Part shown: piece by piece, positions 1 to 4,584 of the stretch
How the letters are laid out: each line of letters opens with the position of its first letter
How positions within the stretch are numbered: the stretch's first letter is position 1
Assembly (NCBI GenBank): GCA_945835085.1
Contig: CAMAIG010000070.1
Location: 1 to 7,454, forward strand
Source: an uncultured Ruminococcus sp.
GTDB lineage: Bacteria; Bacillota; Clostridia; Oscillospirales; Ruminococcaceae
Length of the DNA stretch: 7,454 bases
Reading direction: 5' to 3'
The notes under the pieces: model-generated
Databases searched by the model: none
Told to the model about the DNA's origin: nothing
Seen by the model: the letters and a program-made list of their open reading frames with translations, nothing else
Translations under genes and position numbers: made by a program

Positions 1-89
1 CCTAATCCAAGCATTTCACTTACGTCCTTGACTGTCACAACATCAGGATATTTACTAAAGAGCTTGTCATAAGCTTCATACTCAGTCAT
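1..89 (-). CDS. Excisionase-like helix-turn-helix protein (partial, N-terminus only)
   Basis: Only the first 29 codons are present; the gene runs off the left edge. The peptide begins MTEYEAYDKLFSKYPDVV and continues TVKDVSEMLGLG. The pattern 'YPD(V)hTVKDVsxhLxh' is the usual opening of excisionase-family (MerR-like, 'helix_turn_helix 17') small DNA-binding proteins, which assist a tyrosine or serine integrase in excising an element. The start at 89 is chosen because AAGGAGGAGG lies 8 nt upstream. An in-frame ATG at 119 has no ribosome site. Upstream on the minus strand is a weak candidate promoter (TTGAAA, 19-bp spacer, TATAAC). If the identification is right, an integrase gene would be expected further left, outside the window. 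An unrelated small HTH regulator is the main alternative, because the diagnostic C-terminal half is missing. Confidence 0.6.
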   Translation of the reverse strand, partial: MTEYEAYDKLFSKYPDVVTVKDVSEMLGL

Positions 90-130
90 AAGCCAATCCT
101 CCTCCTTTGTATTTCCCATAGGTTATAGCC

Positions 131-158
131 TTGATGAATATTCAATTTTCAAGATACT
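131..158 (+). promoter_or_regulatory. Weak candidate plus-strand promoter
   Basis: TTGATG (131-136), a 16-bp spacer and GATACT (153-158) form a poor sigma-A-like promoter pointing into the structured region at 175-440. Initiation would fall just at or before a small palindrome, GCCGT-AAA-ACGGC (161-173). The match is only 4 of 6 at the -10 box, so this is a guess. Its value is that it would place the hairpins downstream on one transcript. Confidence 0.2.
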
Positions 159-216
159 TTGCCGTAAAACGGCTGTACATCGTCTATCCGTTATTTTTAT
201 GCCCAAAAGTGATGTA

Positions 217-272
217 CTGTTGGGAGCTTCCCCTCAGAATGAGAAGAAGCTCCCGACAGCATATCAGCTGTC
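217..272 (+). repeat. Hairpin unit A of a tandem structured repeat
   Basis: Positions 217-230 (CTGTTGGGAGCTTC) pair with 246-259 (GAAGCTCCCGACAG) over 14 bp with one G-T and a 15-nt loop. The 3' arm overlaps a second, mutually exclusive hairpin, GACAGC (255-260)/GCTGTC (267-272) with a 6-nt loop. The stretch 250-271 resembles 334-355 of unit B, 84 bp downstream: both contain CTCCC-R-ACAGCAT followed by GCTGT. Confidence 0.65.
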
Positions 273-298
273 AAACAAAACTAAGAGGAATGTGTGAG

Positions 299-358
299 AT
301 GCCTTTGGCAATGTCCGCCCCGAAAGACGGACACTCCCAACAGCATCTCTGCTGTTGA
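299..358 (+). CDS. Possible 19-codon small ORF in unit B (doubtful)
   Basis: An ATG at 299, 9 nt after AGAGGA (284-289), opens a 19-residue peptide beginning MPLAMSAPKDG and ending QQHLCC. Its coding sequence runs through hairpin unit B, so RNA or DNA structure may explain the sequence better than a protein does. The residues encoded by the two hairpin copies are similar (SRQHISC in unit A, SQQHLCC here), which simply follows from the nucleotide repeat. No family is recognised. Confidence 0.15.
   Translation: MPLAMSAPKDGHSQQHLCC
312..357 (+). repeat. Hairpin unit B of the tandem structured repeat
   Basis: TGTCCG (312-317) pairs with CGGACA (328-333) around a 10-nt loop. CAACAGC (338-344) pairs perfectly with GCTGTTG (351-357) around a 6-nt loop. 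The second hairpin is the counterpart of GACAGC/GCTGTC in unit A. The outer pair is G255-C272 in A and A339-T356 in B, a compensatory change that keeps the stem. The segment 334-343 (CTCCCAACAG) is also perfectly complementary to 217-226 of unit A. Confidence 0.65.
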
Positions 359-456
359 TAGAAAATAAAAGGAATTAACATGAAAGCATAGTTGAAAGTA
401 TGGGACGGTGCGGCAAATGGAAGAACCGTACCGCCCCTCATCACGGAGGATAGGAT

Positions 457-501
457 ATGTCAGCGAGTGATCCGTACCCTTTTCAGCCATCAGTGGTATG
501 A
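457..501 (+). CDS. Possible 14-codon small ORF with good ribosome site (doubtful)
   Basis: An ATG at 457, 7 nt after GGAGG (445-449), opens a 14-residue peptide, MSASDPYPFQPSVV, ending in TGA. It follows hairpin C. The ribosome site is as good as those of the real genes here, but the reading frame is very short and no family is recognised. It could be a leader peptide, a small translated peptide or chance. Confidence 0.2.
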   Translation: MSASDPYPFQPSVV

Positions 502-523
502 ACCCCTCTATATATCAACCGAG

Positions 524-537
524 GATTTTGCAAAATC
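524..537. repeat. Perfect 14-bp palindrome
   Basis: GATTTTG/CAAAATC is a perfect palindrome in the gap after the sigma-like gene. It is followed by GGGAA (538-542)/TTCCC (548-552). The two could together form a weak bidirectional stop signal between the minus-strand sigma-like gene and any plus-strand transcript. The palindrome could equally be a dimer binding site. No clear T-run follows the stems. Confidence 0.35.
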
Positions 538-600
538 GGGAAGGTTTTTCCCATGTTTCTTTCTCCAAAAAGAAAAAATTAGCGTTCTGCACATATTTCT

Positions 601-1032
601 TTATTCGTTTTCGTGCAAGATGATATACTCCTTGAGCTTCTGCTTTGCAATCTTGATTCGGTATCGAACCATATCAATTGATAAGCCGTATTTCTCAACG
701 AGATACCACATCGTCACCTTATCCTCTCTCAGAAAGTAGTCCCGTATAAGCTCATACCCTTCAGGAAAATCCGATTTCAGCAGTTCTAAGGCATCAGGCA
801 GATAATCAAGCCTGTTCCGGTGCCTGATCTGCTCCTTTTCTTCTTCATCGCTTATGGGAATACTCGCAGGATCGGGATTCGAAGATAGAACATCGTCAAA
901 ATCGGGATAGATCTTTCCGTTTTTTGCATCCAGCTCCTCAATGTATCGTTCTTTTCGCAAGAGCTTGTTGTACTCTTTCTCGATGTTACGGGGAACATCA
1001 TCGCCAAAGTGGACATACATAAATCTTCCCAT
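601..1032 (-). CDS. Sigma-70 region 4-like small DNA-binding protein
   Basis: This 143-residue protein has a C-terminal sigma-70 region-4-type helix-turn-helix at about residues 75-137, where VEKYGLSIDMVRYRIKIAKQ covers the turn and recognition helix. The N-terminus (YVHFGDDVP, residues 6-14) followed by a charged helix matches a family of short sigma-like proteins that I know from Firmicutes mobile elements and phages. Full sigma factors also carry region 2, which binds the core enzyme and the -10 box. No region 2 is visible here, so the protein may be an accessory regulator rather than a true sigma factor. The start at 1032 is supported by AAGGAGGAC about 10 nt upstream. It shares one base with the stop of the upstream XRE gene (TAATG), so the two are almost certainly co-transcribed and translationally coupled. 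Residues 40-70 are acidic and likely a flexible linker. Confidence 0.75.
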   Translation of the reverse strand: MGRFMYVHFGDDVPRNIEKEYNKLLRKERYIEELDAKNGKIYPDFDDVLSSNPDPASIPISDEEEKEQIRHRNRLDYLPDALELLKSDFPEGYELIRDYFLREDKVTMWYLVEKYGLSIDMVRYRIKIAKQKLKEYIILHENE

Positions 1033-1523
1033 TACTCACTGTCCTCCTTAGCAGAGGTCAGGTTTGTAAGAGGTTTGGTATGGATTGCCTTCAACTGTTC
1101 ATTGCAGGCTGTAAGCGTAAAACGTTTATCGAATGCACAGCCGTCAAGATAAGCCCTGATGATATTCTTATCTGCTTTTCTGTAATCCTGGTCACATGGC
1201 ATCGCATACAGCAGGAGCGAAAACAAGTAACGCTGCCTGAAAGGGTGAAGTCTGATTGCTATACAGACCGCACAGAGGTAATCATACTGCATCTTCCTTT
1301 TACCCGAAAGATACCGTGAGAGCGTAGATGGAGCAATTCCCGTCAGTCTTGCAAGCGTTTTCTGGCTTATATTGATCTCGTCTAAATACCGACATAATGC
1401 CACGCAGAAGCTGTCCTTGTTCTGCTCATTGAGATCATCAGTCCCGTAAACGTAAACTTCGTAGCTTTGCGGCTCCTCATGTTCGCTGAATAATGAAATC
1501 TGAGGAGTATGTAAATCATTCAT
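1032..1523 (-). CDS. XRE/Cro-CI-type helix-turn-helix regulator
   Basis: This 163-residue protein has an XRE (HTH_3) domain at about residues 38-95. The two DNA-binding helices lie around SQKTLARLTGI (53-63) and APSTLSRYLSGKR (64-76). After the domain comes a segment rich in aromatic and basic residues (RLHPFRQRYLF, 91-101), then a C-terminal part with YLDGCAF (125-131) and KPLTNL (150-155). I associate this arrangement with clostridial element-borne XRE proteins. It likely represses its own operon or other element genes, but no target is proven. The start at 1523 has a rather distant ribosome site (AAAGGA, 13 nt). A candidate promoter lies at 1723-1751, with a GTTCCCG/CGGGAAC palindrome just beyond it. 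The gene overlaps the downstream sigma-like gene by one base. Confidence 0.8.
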   Translation of the reverse strand: MNDLHTPQISLFSEHEEPQSYEVYVYGTDDLNEQNKDSFCVALCRYLDEINISQKTLARLTGIAPSTLSRYLSGKRKMQYDYLCAVCIAIRLHPFRQRYLFSLLLYAMPCDQDYRKADKNIIRAYLDGCAFDKRFTLTACNEQLKAIHTKPLTNLTSAKEDSE

Positions 1524-1722
1524 AATACCGGTTCCGTCCTTTCTGTCAGACGGAAATCAGCAAATGAACATAGTAAGCCTGTCATTCGGAATATACCCGT
1601 CCGACAATCAAACATTACTCGTCCATTCGATCGTTTCATATTCAGTTTCCATACAGTGATCGAGTAACCCTCCTGCGCAGTAAGGTTCACCGTTGGAGCA
1701 ACGCGCCGATGCGTTCTATATT

Positions 1723-1751
1723 ATTATGAACCATTACAGCGTAAAAAGCAA
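1723..1751 (-). promoter_or_regulatory. Candidate promoter for the XRE/sigma-like operon
   Basis: On the minus strand TTGCTT (1751-1746), a 17-bp spacer and CATAAT (1728-1723) resemble a sigma-A promoter. It lies 200 bp before the XRE start, which gives a long leader. The -35 box is a partial match, so confidence is moderate to low. Confidence 0.35.
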
Positions 1752-1760
1752 CTTCTCAGC

Positions 1761-1776
1761 GTTCCCGTTCGGGAAC
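1761..1776. promoter_or_regulatory. Palindromic candidate operator
   Basis: GTTCCCG-TT-CGGGAAC is a perfect 7-bp inverted repeat with a 2-bp centre. It sits 10 bp upstream of the candidate -35 box for the XRE/sigma-like operon. Its size and symmetry suit an HTH dimer site. Which protein binds it is unknown; the XRE protein encoded downstream is an obvious candidate. Confidence 0.4.
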
Positions 1777-1950
1777 ACCCGATTTTTATAAAAGCCCCAT
1801 TTTCCTGCACTTTTCGATAATGCACTACCGATTCAACATTTCCACCTAACTCATTCAAACCTCAGTCCCATGTTGAAAAATTACTCTTTGTGCAAAATTA
1901 TAGTGCGGCAACTTTTCACCAAAATTTCATTTTCCTATCACATTATGAGT

Positions 1951-1988
1951 AAAAAAAAGGGCGGCCTGATCTGCTCAGACCGCCCTTT
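1951..1988 (-). terminator. Strong rho-independent terminator (minus strand)
   Basis: On the minus strand a 14-bp stem (1988-1975 with 1969-1956, one T-G wobble, 5-nt loop) is followed directly by eight T residues (complement of the A-run at 1951-1958). On the plus strand the wobble becomes a C-A mismatch and there is no T-run, so the signal points leftward. It would end transcripts coming from the 2100-2300 area. Confidence 0.85.
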
Positions 1989-2121
1989 ATGCCGAGAGTT
2001 TACAGCATAACACACTCAACTTCTGTATCAGCACAAACAAATCCGCAAGGCAATCAATGCAGACCGTGATCTATTATCATCGTCCAGTACACAGCTATCA
2101 CCCCCTAAAGACCGTAATGGA

Positions 2122-2304
2122 TTACCGATCAAGTCTTGTATGGAACTGTTCAATGACATCACAAAAGTATCGAGTTGTATGCTTGTCTGCTTCCATTATA
2201 TGAAACCAGTTGTACAAAATTTGGCTTTCTGGAAACAAACTTTCATTTTTTATTATATCATTTAAGATAGACAGAATTTGTACTTCTGAAAAGAAAAGAG
2301 CCAT
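2122..2304 (-). CDS. Small hypothetical ORF, 60 codons (doubtful)
   Basis: The reading frame encodes a 60-residue peptide (MALFFSEVQILSILND at the N-terminus, FHTRLDR at the C-terminus) with no family that I recognise. It contains hydrophobic and amphipathic stretches and is more AT-rich than the neighbouring exonuclease gene. Evidence against a normal gene: there is no Shine-Dalgarno before the ATG, and that ATG lies inside the terminator hairpin of the upstream exonuclease gene. The frame is the same as that of the exonuclease, separated by its TAA and 11 codons, so it could be a decayed 3' extension. Evidence for a gene: a strong minus-strand terminator (1951-1988) lies downstream, so something in this stretch is probably transcribed. 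The 133 bp between its stop and that terminator hold only very short frames. Confidence 0.25.
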   Translation of the reverse strand: MALFFSEVQILSILNDIIKNESLFPESQILYNWFHIMEADKHTTRYFCDVIEQFHTRLDR

Positions 2305-2324
2305 TGCTTTATCGCAACAGCTCT
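2287..2324 (-). terminator. Rho-independent terminator after the exonuclease gene
   Basis: On the minus strand an 11-bp stem (2324-2314 with 2307-2297, including two G-U pairs, 6-nt loop) is followed by TTTTCTTTTC. It begins 13 nt after the exonuclease stop codon. The hairpin includes the only ATG of the small downstream ORF. Confidence 0.7.
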
Positions 2325-2337
2325 GATAATTGATGAT

Positions 2338-2868
2338 TTATAGTTTGTATTCTTTCACATATTCTCTCACGTCAATACCGCTTTCGATATATCTCAGCAG
2401 TATCTCCGCACAGGCATGACTATCACTGTCTGCCTGATGATGATCGAGAGCAATACCGTAGTGATCGCACATCACGTTTAGGTTATGCTTCATATCAGGC
2501 AGAACACGCCTGCCGATCCGGACCGTACAAAGGTATTTTGCCGTCGGTTTCCAAGAGATACCGTAATCACGCAGACAGGCACGAAGAACGCTCATATCGA
2601 ACACAGCATTATGTGCAACTAGGATACCCTTGCTCATGATAGGCTCAATCTTCTTCCATAGCTCTGCAAAATTCGGAGCGCCCTTGACCTTATCCGCATC
2701 TATTCCGGTGAGCTTAGTGTTGAAGTAGTCGAAGTGTGTTTCGGGATCAACAAGAGAAAAGTAGTTCGCCACGATCTTATTATCCTTGATTGCAGAAATG
2801 CCTATCGCACTCATACGGTCATTTGCACGATTGGGCGTTTCAACGTCAAAGACTATGTAGACTGCCAT
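2338..2868 (-). CDS. DnaQ-like 3'-5' exonuclease (DEDDh family)
   Basis: This 176-residue protein is the length of a stand-alone exonuclease domain such as the polymerase III epsilon N-terminal part. All three exonuclease motifs are visible: ExoI FDVET (D8, E10), ExoII HNAVFD (H86, N87, D91) and ExoIII with H144 and D149 (HxxxxD), the DEDDh signature. Enzymes of this family use two metal ions to remove nucleotides from 3' ends of DNA or RNA. No polymerase, helicase or BRCT segment is attached. The start at 2868 follows GGGAGTG about 8 nt upstream. The gene has its own near-consensus promoter (2905-2933) and a terminator (2287-2324), so it forms a single-gene unit. On a mobile element it may process transferred or replicating single strands or degrade RNA or DNA in a defence or counter-defence role. 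The substrate cannot be told from the sequence. Confidence 0.88.
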   Translation of the reverse strand: MAVYIVFDVETPNRANDRMSAIGISAIKDNKIVANYFSLVDPETHFDYFNTKLTGIDADKVKGAPNFAELWKKIEPIMSKGILVAHNAVFDMSVLRACLRDYGISWKPTAKYLCTVRIGRRVLPDMKHNLNVMCDHYGIALDHHQADSDSHACAEILLRYIESGIDVREYVKEYKL

Positions 2869-2904
2869 ATCGTATCACTCCCAAGCAAAGCAGATTATAG
2901 GTTA

Positions 2905-2933
2905 ATTATACCACAACGGAACGGAAAGGTCAA
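2905..2933 (-). promoter_or_regulatory. Promoter of the exonuclease gene
   Basis: On the minus strand TTGACC (2933-2928), an exact 17-bp spacer and TATAAT (2910-2905) match the sigma-A consensus almost perfectly. A second -10-like TATAAT follows at 2899-2894. The distance to the start codon (2868) gives a leader of roughly 30 nt. Confidence 0.8.
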
Positions 2934-3112
2934 TTGGCAGAAAGAAAACAACCGACATTGCTGCCGACTGCCTTTCATTATGCTCCGATTCGCTCAAAGC
3001 TATTCAAAACCTGTTTATCCGAGAACAATGACAGCTTACCGTCAGATCATTAATTATGGGATTGCACAAGAGTTGCTTGTGAGTTGCAGAAAGAGCCGTC
3101 AAAAAGCTGTTA

Positions 3113-4090
3113 CTAAGCAAATTCAGGATAAGCTCTTAGCATTTTACGGACTTCTTCCAAATACTCAGCTCGTTCTTTTACAGGCGAAACAAGCTCCACA
3201 CCGTCACCATACTGCATAAGCCACAGATAAAATTTGCGGTTGATACCTACCCGTACACGGATACGAACATAGTCAGCATCTTCATCGTGAAAAATCGAAG
3301 CGTAATCTCCAAAATTTTCCCTCATTTCATCGAGCAGATACTTCTTTACCCGCAGTGTGACTACGGTGAAGTATTCAGGAGCAAACATATCCGTTACGAA
3401 CCCCTCATAATTGTCCTCCGGTGGCAGCCGAACATAAGACACTTCGCCACCGAGGATATTCTTCATTCGGTCAACTCTATATATACGCCATTTCCTGTCC
3501 TTCTCATTGAGGCATTTAAGATAGAATCGCTCATGGAAGTAGATCACGCTCACAGGGAGCATTTCCCGTTTCTTATAGTAATAAGTTATCTGTTTCGTTG
3601 TTTCGTCATACTTGCCGTATTCAAAATCTATTTTCTGCCGTTCACCGATCAATCTATGAATCTTATCCAAGTTTTCCAAGAGATCGAGTGTCGAGGGACA
3701 ACGGTCATTCAGAACGATACGGCTGATGAGCTGCCTTATCTCTGCATCGGAACACATACCCTCAAACTTCTTTATCAGTGCTTTCTTCTGAAATGCTGTC
3801 AGGAATTTGTTTATCGAGATCGAATCAACGATGAAACGTATTTCATTGAATGAGAAACCCTTGTCAATTAAAGCATAGTATGCCGTGTTATGTTCACGGT
3901 TATGCTTTACGATATGATTTCCCATAGCAGTCAGCCTGTCAAGGTCACGGCGAATCGTTACGTTCTTCACCCTGGTCAGATTGCAGACATTGGCGAGGTG
4001 TTCTTGTATCTGGCTGATTGATACATAGTGGTTCTCGTCCGTGTACCGTGACAGATAATCGTAGATGTATATAATTCTTTCATGATCCAT
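3113..4090 (-). CDS. WYL-domain transcriptional regulator (YafY/DeoR-like)
   Basis: This 325-residue protein has the usual three-part layout. An N-terminal winged helix-turn-helix (about 1-72) includes VKNVTIRRDLDRLTAMGNHI and a wing ending in YYAL. A central WYL domain lies around 145-215, and a C-terminal WCX-like part around 240-325 contains LMQYGDGVELVSP. In the WYL core the motif reads FYL (189-191) instead of WYL, followed by the conserved RIYRVDRM (202-209). WYL domains sense ligands, in several cases nucleic acids or nucleotides, and control DNA-binding output; many regulate DNA damage or phage-defence genes. The start at 4090 follows AGGAGGG about 9 nt upstream. The gene has its own promoter (4243-4271) and a leader of about 145 nt with a terminator-like hairpin. 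It is divergent from the mob operon, so regulation of transfer genes is plausible but unproven. Confidence 0.9.
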   Translation of the reverse strand: MDHERIIYIYDYLSRYTDENHYVSISQIQEHLANVCNLTRVKNVTIRRDLDRLTAMGNHIVKHNREHNTAYYALIDKGFSFNEIRFIVDSISINKFLTAFQKKALIKKFEGMCSDAEIRQLISRIVLNDRCPSTLDLLENLDKIHRLIGERQKIDFEYGKYDETTKQITYYYKKREMLPVSVIYFHERFYLKCLNEKDRKWRIYRVDRMKNILGGEVSYVRLPPEDNYEGFVTDMFAPEYFTVVTLRVKKYLLDEMRENFGDYASIFHDEDADYVRIRVRVGINRKFYLWLMQYGDGVELVSPVKERAEYLEEVRKMLRAYPEFA

Positions 4091-4115
4091 TTTATTTTCC
4101 CTCCTGAAAAAGCTG

Positions 4116-4155
4116 AAAACCCTGTTCTGAAACGGAGTTCAGAACAGGGATTTTT
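4116..4155 (-). terminator. Terminator-like hairpin in the leader of the WYL gene
   Basis: CCCTGTTCTGAA (4120-4131) and TTCAGAACAGGG (4138-4149) form a perfect 12-bp stem with a 6-nt loop. Read leftward it is followed by TTTTCAGCTTTTTC and then the ribosome site of the WYL gene. Read rightward it is followed by ATTTTTGCATTTT. It lies between the WYL promoter and the WYL start codon, so on the minus strand it can act as an attenuator. There is no plus-strand gene to its left that would need a terminator here. The broken U-tract suggests incomplete termination. Confidence 0.6.
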
Positions 4156-4177
4156 GCATTTTACTTATCCCGTTCAC
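4139..4177 (-). CDS. Possible leader peptide ahead of the WYL gene (doubtful)
   Basis: A GTG at 4177, 6 nt after AGGGG, opens a 12-residue frame, MNGISKMQKSLF. Its stop codon (4141-4139) lies near the end of the 5' arm of the leader hairpin. A ribosome translating it would cover that arm and could keep the hairpin from forming. A competing six-codon frame starts at the ATG at 4181 (MRERDK), only 2 nt after AGGGG. The layout resembles an attenuator, but both frames are very short. Confidence 0.2.
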   Translation of the reverse strand: MNGISKMQKSLF

Positions 4178-4242
4178 GCATCGCCCCTAAATGAAATATA
4201 TTCTTCTGTCAGATAGCGATCCGGACACAGCCTACTATTACT

Positions 4243-4271
4243 ATTTTACCATAATTATGCATGAGTATCAA
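4243..4271 (-). promoter_or_regulatory. Promoter of the WYL regulator gene
   Basis: On the minus strand TTGATA (4271-4266), an exact 17-bp spacer and TAAAAT (4248-4243) form a good sigma-A promoter. Transcription would begin near 4236, about 145 nt before the WYL start codon, and pass through the leader hairpin at 4120-4149. Confidence 0.7.
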
Positions 4272-4415
4272 TCAAGTTCGAAAAAAACGGCATATTATTC
4301 GGAATGTTGTATCATCAGCCAATTTAACTGTAAACTTTTCGTGAACATTTGCGGATTTTTTTCCCGATTTCTCAAATTTGGCGGTATATAAGTGAGGGGG
4401 TATTGCAGCCGAAGT

Positions 4416-4570
4416 TGTAAAGCTCCAATTCCTCTGACGGAGAGAGGAAACTTTACAGAGCCAAAGGCTCAAATTGAAGTCACGCACGGAGGGCGTGATT
4501 CAAACCCAGCAAGCTCGGTATCTCCGCATTACAATTTCTCAGAAATTTAATGTTCCGATACAATGCTTGC
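4416..4570 (+). other. oriT: Probable origin of transfer (oriT) region
   Basis: Four consecutive inverted repeats lie directly upstream of mobC and the relaxase gene. (1) TGTAAAG (4416-4422)/CTTTACA (4451-4457) encloses TTCCTCT (4429-4435)/AGAGGAA (4443-4449). (2) GAGCC/GGCTC (4458-4470) has a 3-nt loop. (3) TCACGC (4480-4485)/GCGTGA (4493-4498). (4) A stepped dyad spans 4509-4570. This density of dyads next to relaxosome genes is typical of oriT. The nick site cannot be assigned from sequence alone. A weak plus-strand -10 (TATATA, 4385-4390) lies just upstream without a good -35. The rest of the gap at 4272-4415 shows nothing else definite. Confidence 0.65.
4509..4570 (+). repeat. Stepped 62-bp dyad in the oriT region
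   Basis: The left arm has the blocks GCAAGC (4509-4514), GTATC (4518-4522), CATTA (4527-4531) and AATTTC (4533-4538). They are mirrored by GAAATT (4542-4547), TAATG (4548-4552), GATAC (4557-4561) and GCTTGC (4565-4570). The unpaired steps are symmetrical (3/3 and 4/4 nt), plus one extra C at 4532, around a 3-nt centre. All 22 base pairs of the blocks are perfect. Such a structure suits recognition by MobC and relaxase on double- or single-stranded DNA. Confidence 0.75.
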
Positions 4571-4584
4571 AAGAGGGACACCCC

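Larger units (their letters stand above)
175..440 (+). other. Structured non-coding region: tandem hairpins between the excisionase-like and sigma-like genes
   Basis: This is the main content of the 510-bp gap at 90-600. It contains, in order, a long-range 7-bp pair GTACATC (175-181)/GATGTAC (211-217), hairpin unit A (217-272), hairpin unit B (312-357) and hairpin C (402-437). Hairpin C pairs 402-413 with 426-437, with one mismatch, one G-T and a 12-nt loop. Each of the last three is followed by a Shine-Dalgarno-like run and an ATG: AGAGGA at 284-289, AAAGGA ending at 373, and GGAGG at 445-449. No convincing protein is encoded on either strand. The region could be a regulatory RNA, a set of leader structures or DNA-level recognition sites. 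The direction of transcription is not certain. Confidence 0.45.
1524..1950. other. Long intergenic leader region upstream of the XRE gene
   Basis: About 430 bp without a convincing gene. On the minus strand it holds a candidate promoter (1723-1751) and two short, mutually exclusive 5-bp hairpins: AACGC (1700-1704)/GCGTT (1711-1715) and CGTTG (1691-1695)/CAACG (1699-1703). A GGAGGG run (1668-1673) stands 15 nt before a 14-codon minus-strand ORF, METEYETIEWTSNV. The spacing is too long for a confident call. A TATAAT (1902-1897, minus) has no good -35 partner. Confidence 0.4.

Noticed and set aside
90..119. Longer start of the excisionase-like gene at the ATG at 119
   Set aside because: It is in frame but lacks a ribosome site, while AAGGAGGAGG lies 8 nt before the ATG at 89.
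392..739. Plus-strand frame of 115 codons
   Set aside because: It starts in hairpin C and then runs antisense through the sigma-like gene. It has no family features.
1761..1776. LexA/SOS box reading of the GTTCCCG/CGGGAAC palindrome
   Set aside because: The Gram-positive SOS box is CGAAC-N4-GTTCG-like. The half-sites here have the opposite order, so it is not a match.
2734..3219. Plus-strand frame of 161 codons across the gap between the exonuclease and WYL genes
   Set aside because: It overlaps both minus-strand genes and the strong exonuclease promoter. It has a TTG/ATG start without a ribosome site and no recognisable domain. The 180 bp at 2934-3112 therefore seem empty apart from a short direct repeat, GAGTTGC.
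3287..3853. Plus-strand frame of 188 codons inside the WYL gene
   Set aside because: It is antisense to a well-supported gene and has no motif.
4474..4584. N-terminal extension of mobC from a TTG at 4474, or a GTG at 4495
   Set aside because: This stretch is occupied by the dyads at 4480-4498 and 4509-4570, has no suitable ribosome site, and the MobC-like sequence begins only after it.
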